Of a stretch of 64,000 nucleotides of DNA, positions 36,074 to 44,393 are shown in pieces (position 1 is the stretch's first letter; the number at the start of each line of letters is the position of its first letter). A program made the position numbers and the translations under genes. A model generated the notes under the pieces. That model saw nothing but the letters and a program-made list of their open reading frames with translations. It ran no database searches and was not told the origin of the DNA. This DNA is from SLRI01 sp964402505 (GTDB lineage Bacteria; Pseudomonadota; Alphaproteobacteria; Geminicoccales; Geminicoccaceae), in NCBI GenBank assembly GCA_964402505.1, contig CAYOCP010000001.1, positions 62,001-126,000 of the forward strand, read 5' to 3'.

Positions 36074-37297
36074 CTAGAACGCGAGCTCGTTGACGCTGAG
36101 CACGGCGGTCAGGATGGCGATGACGATGCCGCCGACGAGCCCGCCGAGGCCGATGACGAGCAGGGGCTCGAGCAGCGTGACGAAGCGCTGCATGCGGGTC
36201 GCCATGACCTGCTCGAAGCGTTCGGCGATGAAGCGGGCGAGCGGCTCGAGCCGGCCGCTCTCCTCGGCGGTCTTCAGGAGCTTCTGGCCCATGGGCTGGA
36301 GGACGCCCTCGGTGGCCAGGGCCTCGCTCAGCCGCCGCCCCTGGCGGACCGCCGAGGCGGCGCGGCCGAGGGCCTCGGCGATGGCGAGGTTGCTCACCAT
36401 CTCGCGCATGAGGAGGAGCGCCGACGGCAGGTCGAGGCCGCCCTTGAGCAGGGTGGCGAGGCCGCGGCAGATTTCGGCCGTCGCACGCTCGCGGGCGAGG
36501 CTGCCGACGCCCCAGAGGCGCAGCACGAGACGGTCGCCGAAGAGCCGGAGCCAGCCGATCCGCGAGGCGACGAGCCAGGCGAGGGCGAGGCCGGCGAGGC
36601 CGAGTGCGAGGGTCGGGCCATGGGTTCGCAGCCACGCCGCGGCGTCGAGGATGAAGCGGGTGAGCGGCGGCAGCCGATCCTCGTGGCCGGCGAAGACGGG
36701 TGTGAACTGCGGCACCACGTAGAGCAGGAGCACGAGCACGGCGCCGATCGCGGTGAGCATCAGGACGGCCGGGTAGATCAGGGCCGAGGTGAGCTGCCGC
36801 CTGAGCGTCTCCTGTCGCTCGCGCAGATCGGCGAGCTCGCCCAGCACCTCGCCGAGCCGGCCGGTCGCCTCGGCGGCGCGCACCATGCCGACATAGAGGC
36901 GCGAGAAGATCAAGGGCTCGGCCGCCATGGCGTCGCTGAGCGAGGCGCCGGTCCGCACCCGGTTGAGGACGGCCTGGAAGACCGCCCGGAGCCGGCGGTC
37001 GGCGAGCTCGCCCGTGACCAGGGTCAGGGCACTCTCGAGGGTCTCGCCGGCGGCGATCAGGGTCGCGAGCTCGCGCGTGGCGACCGTCACCGCCGCCGCC
37101 TGCCGGCCGCCGCCGCGCGCCGGCCGGGCGGCCGGCTCGATCGACGGCAACACGCCGCGGCCGGCCGGCTGCGCCTCGATCGGAATCAGGCCCTGCGCCT
37201 GCAGGCGCTGGATGGCGCTCCGGCGATCGCCCGCCTCGATCTCGCCGGCGACGCGCTCGCCCGCTTCGGTCAGCGCCCGGTAGGCGAACTGCGGCAC
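36074..37297 (-). CDS. gspF: Type II secretion platform protein GspF
   Basis: A 407-residue polytopic inner-membrane protein, the usual length. It begins YRALTEAGERVAGEIEAGDR and contains two repeated GspF domains. The first has LATLIAAGETLESALTLV; the second has LATLLKGGLDLPSALLLM. Membrane helices lie around ALIYPAVLMLTAIGAVLVLL, LALGLAGLALAWLVAS and VIGLGGLVGGIVIAILTAVL. GTG start after GGAGGGGG. GspE docks on it. Confidence 0.95.
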   Translation of the reverse strand: MPQFAYRALTEAGERVAGEIEAGDRRSAIQRLQAQGLIPIEAQPAGRGVLPSIEPAARPARGGGRQAAAVTVATRELATLIAAGETLESALTLVTGELADRRLRAVFQAVLNRVRTGASLSDAMAAEPLIFSRLYVGMVRAAEATGRLGEVLGELADLRERQETLRRQLTSALIYPAVLMLTAIGAVLVLLLYVVPQFTPVFAGHEDRLPPLTRFILDAAAWLRTHGPTLALGLAGLALAWLVASRIGWLRLFGDRLVLRLWGVGSLARERATAEICRGLATLLKGGLDLPSALLLMREMVSNLAIAEALGRAASAVRQGRRLSEALATEGVLQPMGQKLLKTAEESGRLEPLARFIAERFEQVMATRMQRFVTLLEPLLVIGLGGLVGGIVIAILTAVLSVNELAF

Positions 37298-37325
37298 GTC
37301 CGCACCCCCTCCCCGGTCCCTGGGG

Positions 37326-39080
37326 CTACCATTCCTCGGTGACCCTGCAGACCTCCTCGAGCGTGGTGATGCCGGCGAGCGCCTTCGTGAGACCGTCCTG
37401 GAACATGGTCGCCATGCCGTGGCTCAGCCCGTGGGCCTGCAGCGACTGGCTCGGCGCCCGGTCGCGGATCAGCTCGCGCAGGGGCTCGTCCACCTCGAGC
37501 AGCTCGAAGATGCCGATCCGGCCGGTGAAGCCGAGCTCGTTGCAGGACCGGCAGCCGACCGGGCGGCAGAGCCGCAAGGGCGTCGGCAGCTCGATGCCAC
37601 GGTTCTCGAAGAGGTGCCGCTCGTCGACGCTCGGCACGTAGGCTTCCTTGCAGGCCTCGCAGAGCACGCCCACCAGGCGCTGGCCGATGACGCAGCGGAG
37701 GACCGAGGCCAGGAGATAGGGCTCGACCCCCATGTCGAGCAGGCGGGCCACGGCGCCGGCGGCGCTGTTGGTGTGGAGCGTGGTCAGCATCAGATGCCCG
37801 GTCAGGGCGGCGTGGACGGCGATCTCGGCGGTCTCGGCGTCGCGCGTCTCGCCGACCATGACGACGTTGGGATCGTGGCGCACGACCGAGCGCAGGATGC
37901 GGGCGAAGCTGAGCTCGATCTCCGGCCGCACCTGGATCTGGGTGACGCCGTCGATCTGGTACTCGATCGGGTCCTCGATGCTGATGATCTTGTCGCTCGC
38001 CGCGTCGAGCGTGCGGAGCGCGCCGTAGAGGGTGGTGGTCTTGCCGCTGCCGGTGGGGCCGGTGACCAGGATCATGCCGTGCGGCGACTGCAGCTGCCGG
38101 CGGAGCGCCGCCTCGTTGGCCGGGGTGAGGCCGACATGCCCGAGCTCGACCGAGCCGGCCGCCTGGTCGAGCAGGCGGATGACGAGGCTCTCGCCGTGGA
38201 TGGTCGGCATGGTGGCGACACGCAGGTCGATCCGGCGGTCGAGGAGGACGAGCTGGCTGCGCCCGTCCTGCGGCAGGCGGCGCTCGGCGATGTCGAGCTT
38301 GGCCAGGATCTTGATGCGCGAGATCACCGCCGCCGCCAGCTTGGCCGGCGGCGCGCCGATCTCCTTGAGCCGGCCATGGATGCGGTAGCGGACCTGCAGG
38401 CGGTCGGGATAGGGCTCGATGTGAATGTCGGAGGCGTTCATCCGCAAGGCGTCGGTCAGGAGCTGGTTGACCAGGCGGACGACCGGCGCCTCCTTGGCGA
38501 GGTCGATGAGCTGCTCGACGTTCGACGCATCGTCGAGGCCCGGCAGCGCCAGGTCGTCGACGATCTCCTGCAGCGCCCGTTGGCCGCTGTCGAAGAGGCG
38601 CGCATAGGCTTCCTTGAGCACCTCGACCGGCACGACCACGGGCACCACGTCGCGCTCGGCGGCGAGCCGGGCCGCCTTGAGCGCCGCCTCGTCGGCCGGG
38701 TCGGCCATGCCGAGCCAGAGCGTCGCCTCGTCGACGGCGAGCGGCAGCACCCAGGCCTGGCGGAGGAAGCGGGGTGCGAAGGTCTCGGGCAGGAGGGGTG
38801 CGGTCGGCAGCTCGGCCGGACCGGCCTCCTGCAGGCCGTAGCGCTCGGCCATGAGCGCTGCCCATTCGTGGCCGGAGAGGAGCTCGAGCTCGCTCAGCAC
38901 CACCGGCAGGGGCAGGCGGGTCTCGGCCGCGCGCGAGAGCGCCTGCTCGACCGCCTCGGGACCGATCCGGCCGCGCTCGACCAGGATGGAGAGACCGGGA
39001 TGGCTCGCCCGATGGCGGGCGGTCTCGGTCGTGGCGGCGGATTTCCGGCTCGCCCATCGCGGGCGAAGGAGCTGCAGCAT
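37326..39080 (-). CDS. gspE: Type II secretion ATPase GspE
   Basis: A 584-residue AAA-like secretion ATPase that powers pseudopilus assembly. The N-terminal domains (N1E/N2E, about 30-170) bind GspL. The catalytic core has Walker A GPTGSGKTT (341-349), the Asp box IISIEDPIEYQ, Walker B VVMVGETRDAETAE and the His box TGHLMLTTLHTN. Two C-x2-C pairs (CEAC and CRSC) form the zinc-binding element specific to GspE. It is the first gene of the operon, 28 bases before gspF. Upstream is an amidohydrolase gene, not gspD. Confidence 0.97.
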   Translation of the reverse strand: MLQLLRPRWASRKSAATTETARHRASHPGLSILVERGRIGPEAVEQALSRAAETRLPLPVVLSELELLSGHEWAALMAERYGLQEAGPAELPTAPLLPETFAPRFLRQAWVLPLAVDEATLWLGMADPADEAALKAARLAAERDVVPVVVPVEVLKEAYARLFDSGQRALQEIVDDLALPGLDDASNVEQLIDLAKEAPVVRLVNQLLTDALRMNASDIHIEPYPDRLQVRYRIHGRLKEIGAPPAKLAAAVISRIKILAKLDIAERRLPQDGRSQLVLLDRRIDLRVATMPTIHGESLVIRLLDQAAGSVELGHVGLTPANEAALRRQLQSPHGMILVTGPTGSGKTTTLYGALRTLDAASDKIISIEDPIEYQIDGVTQIQVRPEIELSFARILRSVVRHDPNVVMVGETRDAETAEIAVHAALTGHLMLTTLHTNSAAGAVARLLDMGVEPYLLASVLRCVIGQRLVGVLCEACKEAYVPSVDERHLFENRGIELPTPLRLCRPVGCRSCNELGFTGRIGIFELLEVDEPLRELIRDRAPSQSLQAHGLSHGMATMFQDGLTKALAGITTLEEVCRVTEEW

Positions 39081-39122
39081 CAGGTTCTCCGCCGGCCGTG
39101 TCGCGGGTCGCTCGCCAAGGGG

Positions 39123-39983
39123 TCAGCCGTCGGCGAGGCGATAGAAGGCCTGCGCGTTCTCGACCCAGAACATGCGCAACTCGGCCTCCGAGGCGCCGGC
39201 CAGCGCCTCGTCGAGCACCGCCACCCAGTCCGGGATGCGGGCGGCCTGGGTCAACACCGGCCAGTCGCTGCCGAAGACGAGGCGATCGAAGCCGAAGGTC
39301 TCCACCACGTGGTCGATATAGGGCCTGAGGTCCGCGGCCTGCCAGGAATCGTGCTCGGCCTCGGTGACGAGGCCGGACATCTTGCACACGAGGTTCGGCA
39401 GGGCGGCGAGCTCGGCCATCCGGGTCTTCCAGGGCTCGAGCCGGGCGTCCTTGATGGCCGGCTTGGCGATGTGATCGAGCATGAACGTGACGCTCGGCAG
39501 CCGCCGCACCAGGTCGACGACGGCGCCGAGCTGGTGATGGCGGACGCAGATCTCGAAATGCAGGTTGTAGCGCGGCAGGAGGCCGAGGCCGGCGAGGAAG
39601 CGGTCGTCGAGCACGGCCTCGAGGTCGGTCTCCTGCTGCAGGAGGCGGCGGATGCCGCGCAGCCGGGGCTCGCGCGCGAGGACATCGAGATCGGCGGCGA
39701 CGGCCTCGCCCTTCTCGAGCGGCGCGTGTGCCACGATGGCGCCGAGCCGCGGCTCGTGCTCGGCGATCTCGCCGACCATGCGGGCCTCGTCGAGGTGGCG
39801 GCCCTCGACGACGTCGCATTCGAGGAAGACGAAGGCCTCGACCTCGACCGGCCCCCGCGCCTCGTCGTACTCGGCGATCAGGTGGCGCCGGTTGATGGAA
39901 GGTGCCTCGTCGCCCCAGGCGAGCGGGATGCGGGACGGGTCCCAGAGGTGGACGTGCGTGTCGACGATCGGAAATGCCGGCAT
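39123..39983 (-). CDS. Amidohydrolase-2 family lactonase (L-fuconolactonase-like)
   Basis: A 286-residue TIM-barrel hydrolase. The first strand has VDTHVHLWDPSRIPLAW, which begins the family; later metal or substrate residues are FMLDHIAKPAIKD, CKMSGL and VFGSDWPVL. This arrangement occurs in lactonases of sugar-acid pathways and in uncharacterised metal-dependent hydrolases. The divergent SDR at 40198 is similar to 2-keto-3-deoxy-L-fuconate dehydrogenase-type enzymes, so an L-fucose-like pathway is possible. The stop is 42 bases upstream of gspE on the same strand. Confidence 0.82.
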   Translation of the reverse strand: MPAFPIVDTHVHLWDPSRIPLAWGDEAPSINRRHLIAEYDEARGPVEVEAFVFLECDVVEGRHLDEARMVGEIAEHEPRLGAIVAHAPLEKGEAVAADLDVLAREPRLRGIRRLLQQETDLEAVLDDRFLAGLGLLPRYNLHFEICVRHHQLGAVVDLVRRLPSVTFMLDHIAKPAIKDARLEPWKTRMAELAALPNLVCKMSGLVTEAEHDSWQAADLRPYIDHVVETFGFDRLVFGSDWPVLTQAARIPDWVAVLDEALAGASEAELRMFWVENAQAFYRLADG

Positions 39984-40197
39984 TCTGATGTTGCTCGATT
40001 GGCTTGAGGACGAACGGTCGCAGGATAGTGTCTTGAGCGCGCTTGGCTACCTCTGCTGAAGCTTGCCGAATGCCCCTAGGGTTCCACCGGCGAGCGAGCG
40101 GGGTCCGGCTCCGGCGGCGGCTTCACCTCGCGCGACTTGACGCCGTTCGCGGCGCTGCCTAGGGCAAGGGGCTCGCAGCAGAGGGAGGGCGTGGCTG

Positions 40198-40929
40198 ATG
40201 ACTGGAAGGCTGGCCGGCAAGAAGGCGTTGATCACCGCCGCGGGGCAGGGCATCGGCCGGGCGTCGGCCGAGTGGTTCCGCGATGCCGGTGCCGAGGTGA
40301 TCGCCACCGACCGCGACCCGGGCCTGCTCAGCGACCTCGCCGGGTGCCGGACAGGGGCCCTCGACGTGACCGACAAGGCGGCGATCCTCGCCCTCGCCAG
40401 CGAGCTGGGTCCTCTCGACGTGCTGCTCAACTGCGCGGGCTACGTCCACAACGGCACCATCCTGGAGTGCGACGAGGCGGCCTGGGACTTCTCGAACGAC
40501 CTCAACGTCAGGGCCATGTACCACATGTGCAAGGCCTTCCTGCCGGCCATGATCGATAATGGCGGCGGATCGATCGTCAACATCGCGTCCGTCGCCAGCA
40601 GCGTCAAGGCCGTGGTCAACCGCTTCGTCTACAGCACGACCAAGGCCGCGGTCATCGGGCTCACCAAGTCGATCGCCGCGGATTTCGTGACCAGGGGCAT
40701 TCGCTGCAACGCCATCTGCCCGGGAACGGTCGAGACACCGTCGCTCGACCAGCGCCTGCGGGCGCAGGGCGATTACGAGAAGGCGCGGGCGGCCTTCGTC
40801 GCGCGCCAGCCCATGGGCCGCATCGGCCGGCCCGACGAGATCGCGGCGCTCGCCCTCTATCTCGCCAGCGACGAAAGCGCCTACATGACCGGGCAGGCGC
40901 TGGTCATCGACGGCGGCATGGTGATGTAG
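40198..40929 (+). CDS. Short-chain dehydrogenase of the BDH2/2-keto-3-deoxy-L-fuconate dehydrogenase type
   Basis: A 243-residue SDR. The NAD site is ITAAGQGIGRASA, with an aspartate (ATDRD) indicating NAD. LNCAGYVHNGTILECDEAAW, ASVASSVKAVVNR, FVYSTTKAAVIGLTKS, and RCNAICPGTVETPSL follow the pattern of human BDH2/DHRS6 closely by memory. Bacterial members include 2-keto-3-deoxy-L-fuconate dehydrogenase. Catalytic residues are the serine in ASVASS and YxxxK (YSTTK). ATG follows GGGAGGGCG. Divergent from the lactonase-like gene, which supports a shared pathway but does not prove it. Confidence 0.85.
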   Translation: MTGRLAGKKALITAAGQGIGRASAEWFRDAGAEVIATDRDPGLLSDLAGCRTGALDVTDKAAILALASELGPLDVLLNCAGYVHNGTILECDEAAWDFSNDLNVRAMYHMCKAFLPAMIDNGGGSIVNIASVASSVKAVVNRFVYSTTKAAVIGLTKSIAADFVTRGIRCNAICPGTVETPSLDQRLRAQGDYEKARAAFVARQPMGRIGRPDEIAALALYLASDESAYMTGQALVIDGGMVM

Positions 40930-40961
40930 GCCCTCGCCTCGCAAGCGGCGGAGGGCGGCTT

Positions 40962-41642
40962 TTGGCAGCGCGGGAGCTGGATGTCCTCGAGCTCTACGGG
41001 CAATCGCTTCGCCTGATGCAGGCGGAGCCGGGCCGGATTCTCGCCCTGAGCGCGCTCGGCCTCGCCCCTTCCTGGATCGCCGGCCTGATCAGCGACTCCT
41101 ATCTCTGGTCGATGCTCATCCTCGTGCTCAGCCTGCCGCTCGTGGCGCTGGCGCATGGCGGGCTCGTGGTCCTCGTGGCGGCCCTCCAACGGGGCGGGCC
41201 GGTGCCGGACATGCGGGAGCTGCTGTCGGGCCCGGCGGACGGCTATGTGCGGATCACCTGGGCCCTCGTCGTGCTCAGCGTCATTCTCGGCCTCGGCTTC
41301 ATTCTCCTCGTGGTGCCGGGGATGATCGCCCTCGCCTTTCTCTGGGTCGCGTGGCCGCTGGTCGTGCTCGAGGGGGCGCCGGCCATGGCGGCGATCCGCG
41401 AGAGCGCCCGGCTGACCGCCGGGCATCGGCTGAAGATCGTCGCCATGGTCATGCTGCTGATCCTGATCGACCTCGGCCTCGTCATTCTCCAGGTCGCGCT
41501 CGCCGCCTTTCTCGGCCTCGTCTTCAGCGTCGCGCTCGGCGCCCTCATCGGCGCCGCCGTCACCGCCCTCGCCCTGACCCTCGTCACCCTGAGCTACCTC
41601 AGGCTCAAGGAGAACGGCCCGCCCGTCCCGGCCCGTGCCTGA
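40962..41642 (+). CDS. Polytopic membrane protein, unknown function
   Basis: A 226-residue protein with about five or six hydrophobic segments (WSMLILVLSLPLVALAHGGL, VLSVILGLGFILLVVPGMIA, and others). The amphipathic segment IRESARLTAGHRLKIVAMVM following a membrane helix is reminiscent of the glycerophosphodiester phosphodiesterase membrane-domain/DUF975-like group, a weak resemblance. It starts with TTG preceded by GGAGGG. It lies 32 bases after the SDR gene, on the same strand, so it may be in the same transcript. Confidence 0.6.
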   Translation: MAARELDVLELYGQSLRLMQAEPGRILALSALGLAPSWIAGLISDSYLWSMLILVLSLPLVALAHGGLVVLVAALQRGGPVPDMRELLSGPADGYVRITWALVVLSVILGLGFILLVVPGMIALAFLWVAWPLVVLEGAPAMAAIRESARLTAGHRLKIVAMVMLLILIDLGLVILQVALAAFLGLVFSVALGALIGAAVTALALTLVTLSYLRLKENGPPVPARA

Positions 41643-41907
41643 GCGCCGCCCGTGACGGGCGGGCGCAGACGCCGACCATCGGCATGTCCGGCGGCCGCAG
41701 GCTCGCTCGCCGGCCAAGCCGACATGGCACCAGTCTCCATGGCGTCTCGCTCGAGACCGGTGCCGGGCTCGGCCATGCGTCTCTTGCTGTCCAACATCCA
41801 ATCCGCCATAGCTCGCCGTCGGTCACTCCCCCGGATCTGCAGCGACGCGGGAGAGTGACAACCCTGACGCGATTGCGTCAGGTCCTCCTTTTCTTGAAAG
41901 GCACCGG
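41643..41907 (+). other. 265-base intergenic region without a gene
   Basis: No tRNA, convincing ORF or promoter pair was recognised. The only distinct element is the perfect inverted repeat at 41863-41882 near its downstream end. Confidence 0.4.
41863..41882. promoter_or_regulatory. Perfect 8-bp inverted repeat upstream of a membrane protein gene
   Basis: CCTGACGC-GATT-GCGTCAGG forms a perfect hairpin or operator. It ends 25 bases before the ATG at 41908 and is followed by TCCTCCTTTTCTT, pyrimidine-rich but interrupted. It could be an operator, an attenuator, or the terminator of the upstream transcript. Confidence 0.5.
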
Positions 41908-42690
41908 ATGAGCCAGGGGCAACGTGGTGCCAGCGTTGGTGAGAGCTCGGCAGGAGGATTGCCTCGTCCGCCCGAGATCGAGCGCGTGCCGGCCGATCTC
42001 ATTCTCGACCCGAAAACCGTCCTGTTGTTCCTGCTCGCCGTCATCGCCATCCTTGTGCTGGCGGACGCCGCCATCGGTGCCGTTCCCTCCATCCTCGGTC
42101 GCCGAAGCTACACGCTCTCCCAGCTCTACCTCCGTTTCGACCTCGACAGCGAGGGCAACCTGCCCTCCTATTTCTCGGCGCTGCTGCTGCTGCTGGCGTG
42201 CGCCGGCTTGTCGGCCTGGATCGCGCGCGACGAGACCCGGACGAACGGTCGATGGGCCTGGCATTGGTGGCTCGTCGCGGCCGGGTTCGCCTACCTGTCG
42301 ATCGACGAGGCCGCCGAGCTGCACGAACTGCTCAACATGCCCGTGCGCTACGTCCTGGAAACCTGGCAGACCCACGCGGCATGGACGCTCGTGGCACTCG
42401 TCGTGCTGGGCCTCGCGCTCCTCTTCCTGGCGTCCTTCCTGCGGGCGATGCCTGCACGCCTGCGGCGCATGCTCGCCGTCGCCGCCGCCGTCTATCTCGG
42501 CGGCGCGGTCGGGGTCGAGGTCGCAGGCGGCCAACTGGACAAGGCAACCCTGCTCTACGAGGTCAGCGTGTCGCTCGAGGAGGGTCTCGAGATGACCGGG
42601 GCGGCGCTCTTCGCCTTCGCGCTCCTGACCCGTCTCGCGGAGATGAGAAGCACCATCGTGGTTCGCGCCGAGCACGTGAAGGCGCGCTGA
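41908..42690 (+). CDS. Membrane protein with conserved acidic/His motifs, unknown function
   Basis: A 260-residue protein with about six predicted membrane helices, beginning at VLLFLLAVIAILVLADAAIG (about 38-57). Two buried polar motifs stand out: GFAYLSIDEAAELHELL following the third helix, and SVSLEEGLEMTGAALFAFAL in the last helix. Similar spaced LSxDExxxxHE and EExxEMxG motifs appear in uncharacterised bacterial membrane proteins, which suggests a metal or cofactor site, but this is from memory. AAAGG lies 8 bases before the ATG. Gene-specific regulation by the upstream palindrome is possible. Confidence 0.6.
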   Translation: MSQGQRGASVGESSAGGLPRPPEIERVPADLILDPKTVLLFLLAVIAILVLADAAIGAVPSILGRRSYTLSQLYLRFDLDSEGNLPSYFSALLLLLACAGLSAWIARDETRTNGRWAWHWWLVAAGFAYLSIDEAAELHELLNMPVRYVLETWQTHAAWTLVALVVLGLALLFLASFLRAMPARLRRMLAVAAAVYLGGAVGVEVAGGQLDKATLLYEVSVSLEEGLEMTGAALFAFALLTRLAEMRSTIVVRAEHVKAR

Positions 42691-42899
42691 CAAGAGGCAG
42701 GTTCCTCCGGAAAGGATTGGATGCGCACCTCCAGCACAGGCCGTCGCCCGGATTGAGAGACGTTGCAACCGGGGCCTCGCGCGTGTCGGAAGGCTGGACC
42801 CGGCACGGGTCCCGATTTGGCGAGCCGGTGCCGGCTTGTGCGGGCGCGGGTGCTCGGGCAAGGTCGGGCGCGCAAGCGTTCGATTCGGAGGAGGGAGTC

Positions 42900-44393
42900 A
42901 TGGCGGCAACGGAAGCGTCGACCTGGAGGTCGGCGAGCGAGATCGCGGCGGCGGTACGGGCGCGCCGGGTGTCGCCGGTCGAGGTGATGGAGGCGACGAT
43001 CGCGCGGATCGAGGCCCGCAACCCGAGCCTCAATGCCTTCGTCTTCACCGATTTCGACGGTGCCATGGCGGCGGCGCGAAAGGCCGAGAAGGCGGTGATG
43101 TCGGGGGAGGCTCTCGGGCCCCTGCACGGTGTCCCGACCGCCATGAAGGACCTCTTCGACTTCAAGCCGGGCTGGCCCACGACCATGGGCGGGGTCCGGG
43201 CGATGAAGGACTGGCGGCCCGGTTTGACCTGCCCCTATGTCGAGCGCATCGAGCGGGCCGGTGCCATCCTGGTCGGCAAGTGCAACAGCCCGATCATGGG
43301 GTTTCGCGGGGTGTGCGACAACTACCTCTTCGGCCCGACCCGCAACCCCTTCGACACGCGCCGCAACCCGGGCGGCTCCTCGGGCGGCAGTGCCGCCGCG
43401 GTGGCCGATGGCCTCGTGCCGCTCGCCGAGGGCACGGATGGCGGCGGCTCGATCCGCATCCCGGCCTCCTGGTCCGGCATCTTCGGCTACAAGGCCGGCT
43501 TCGGCCGGGTGGGGCTCAACTCGCGCCCCGACGCCTTCACCCCGGCCGGCTGCTTCATCCACGAGGGTCCCCTGACCCGCACGGTCGAGGACGCGGCGCT
43601 GGCCATGACAGCACTCGCCGGGTTCGACAGCCGCGATCCCTTCTCGCTGCCCGACGTGGTCGACTATCTCGGTGCCATCCGCCGCTCGATCCAGGGCATG
43701 CGCATCGCCTGGACCCCGGATTTCGGCGTCTACCCGGTCGAGCCCGCGATTCTCGAGACCTGCCGCGAGGCGCTCAAGGCGTTCGAGGCCGCGGGTGCCA
43801 CCGTCGAGGAGGTCGATTTCAGCATCAAGCGCGGCCACCAGGAGCTCGCCGAGCTCTGGTGCAAGCTCATCATGCCGCTCAGCGTCGGCGCCTTCGAGGC
43901 CTTCAAGGCCGCCGGGCTCGATCTCCTGGCGCAGCACCGCGACGACTTCCCGCCCGAGTTCCTCCGCTGGCTGGAATACAGCTACAAGGCCACCGTGGCG
44001 GACCAGACCCAGAGCCAGAAGGTCCGCACCGAGATCAACGACGCGATCCAGGGCGTGCTCGACAGCCACGACCTGATCCTCTCGCCGACCCTGGCGGCCC
44101 TGCCGGTGGAGAACGGCAGCGACGGCAACACGCTGGGCCCGGCCGAGATCAACGGCGAGCCGGTCGAGCGGCTGATCGGCTGGTGCATGACCTACTTCAT
44201 CAATTTCAGCGGTCATCCGGCAGCCTCGATCCCCGCCGGGCTGGCGCCGGGCAACCTGCCGGTGGGGCTGCAGATCATCGGCCGGCGCCATGCAGATGCC
44301 GACGTCTTCGCCGCGAGCGCCGCCTTCGAGCGGATCCGGCCCTGGTTCGACAGCTACCGGATTCCGGAGGGCCGCTCGCTGACGGTCAACTGA
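42900..44393 (+). CDS. Amidase (amidase signature family)
   Basis: A 497-residue Ser-Ser-Lys hydrolase that cleaves carboxylic amides to acid and ammonia or amine. Catalytic residues are K83 in AMKDLFD, the cis-serine S160 in PGGSSGGSAAA, and the nucleophile S184 in GTDGGGSIRIPAS; their spacing (24 residues between the serines) equals that of FAAH. The C-terminal HPAASIPAGLAPGNLPVGLQ is also typical. The ATG at 42900 follows GGAGGAGGGAG. The 209-base gap upstream has no clear operator. The gene converges on the dimethylformamidase-like large subunit, overlapping by 8 bases. Confidence 0.92.
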   Translation: MAATEASTWRSASEIAAAVRARRVSPVEVMEATIARIEARNPSLNAFVFTDFDGAMAAARKAEKAVMSGEALGPLHGVPTAMKDLFDFKPGWPTTMGGVRAMKDWRPGLTCPYVERIERAGAILVGKCNSPIMGFRGVCDNYLFGPTRNPFDTRRNPGGSSGGSAAAVADGLVPLAEGTDGGGSIRIPASWSGIFGYKAGFGRVGLNSRPDAFTPAGCFIHEGPLTRTVEDAALAMTALAGFDSRDPFSLPDVVDYLGAIRRSIQGMRIAWTPDFGVYPVEPAILETCREALKAFEAAGATVEEVDFSIKRGHQELAELWCKLIMPLSVGAFEAFKAAGLDLLAQHRDDFPPEFLRWLEYSYKATVADQTQSQKVRTEINDAIQGVLDSHDLILSPTLAALPVENGSDGNTLGPAEINGEPVERLIGWCMTYFINFSGHPAASIPAGLAPGNLPVGLQIIGRRHADADVFAASAAFERIRPWFDSYRIPEGRSLTVN

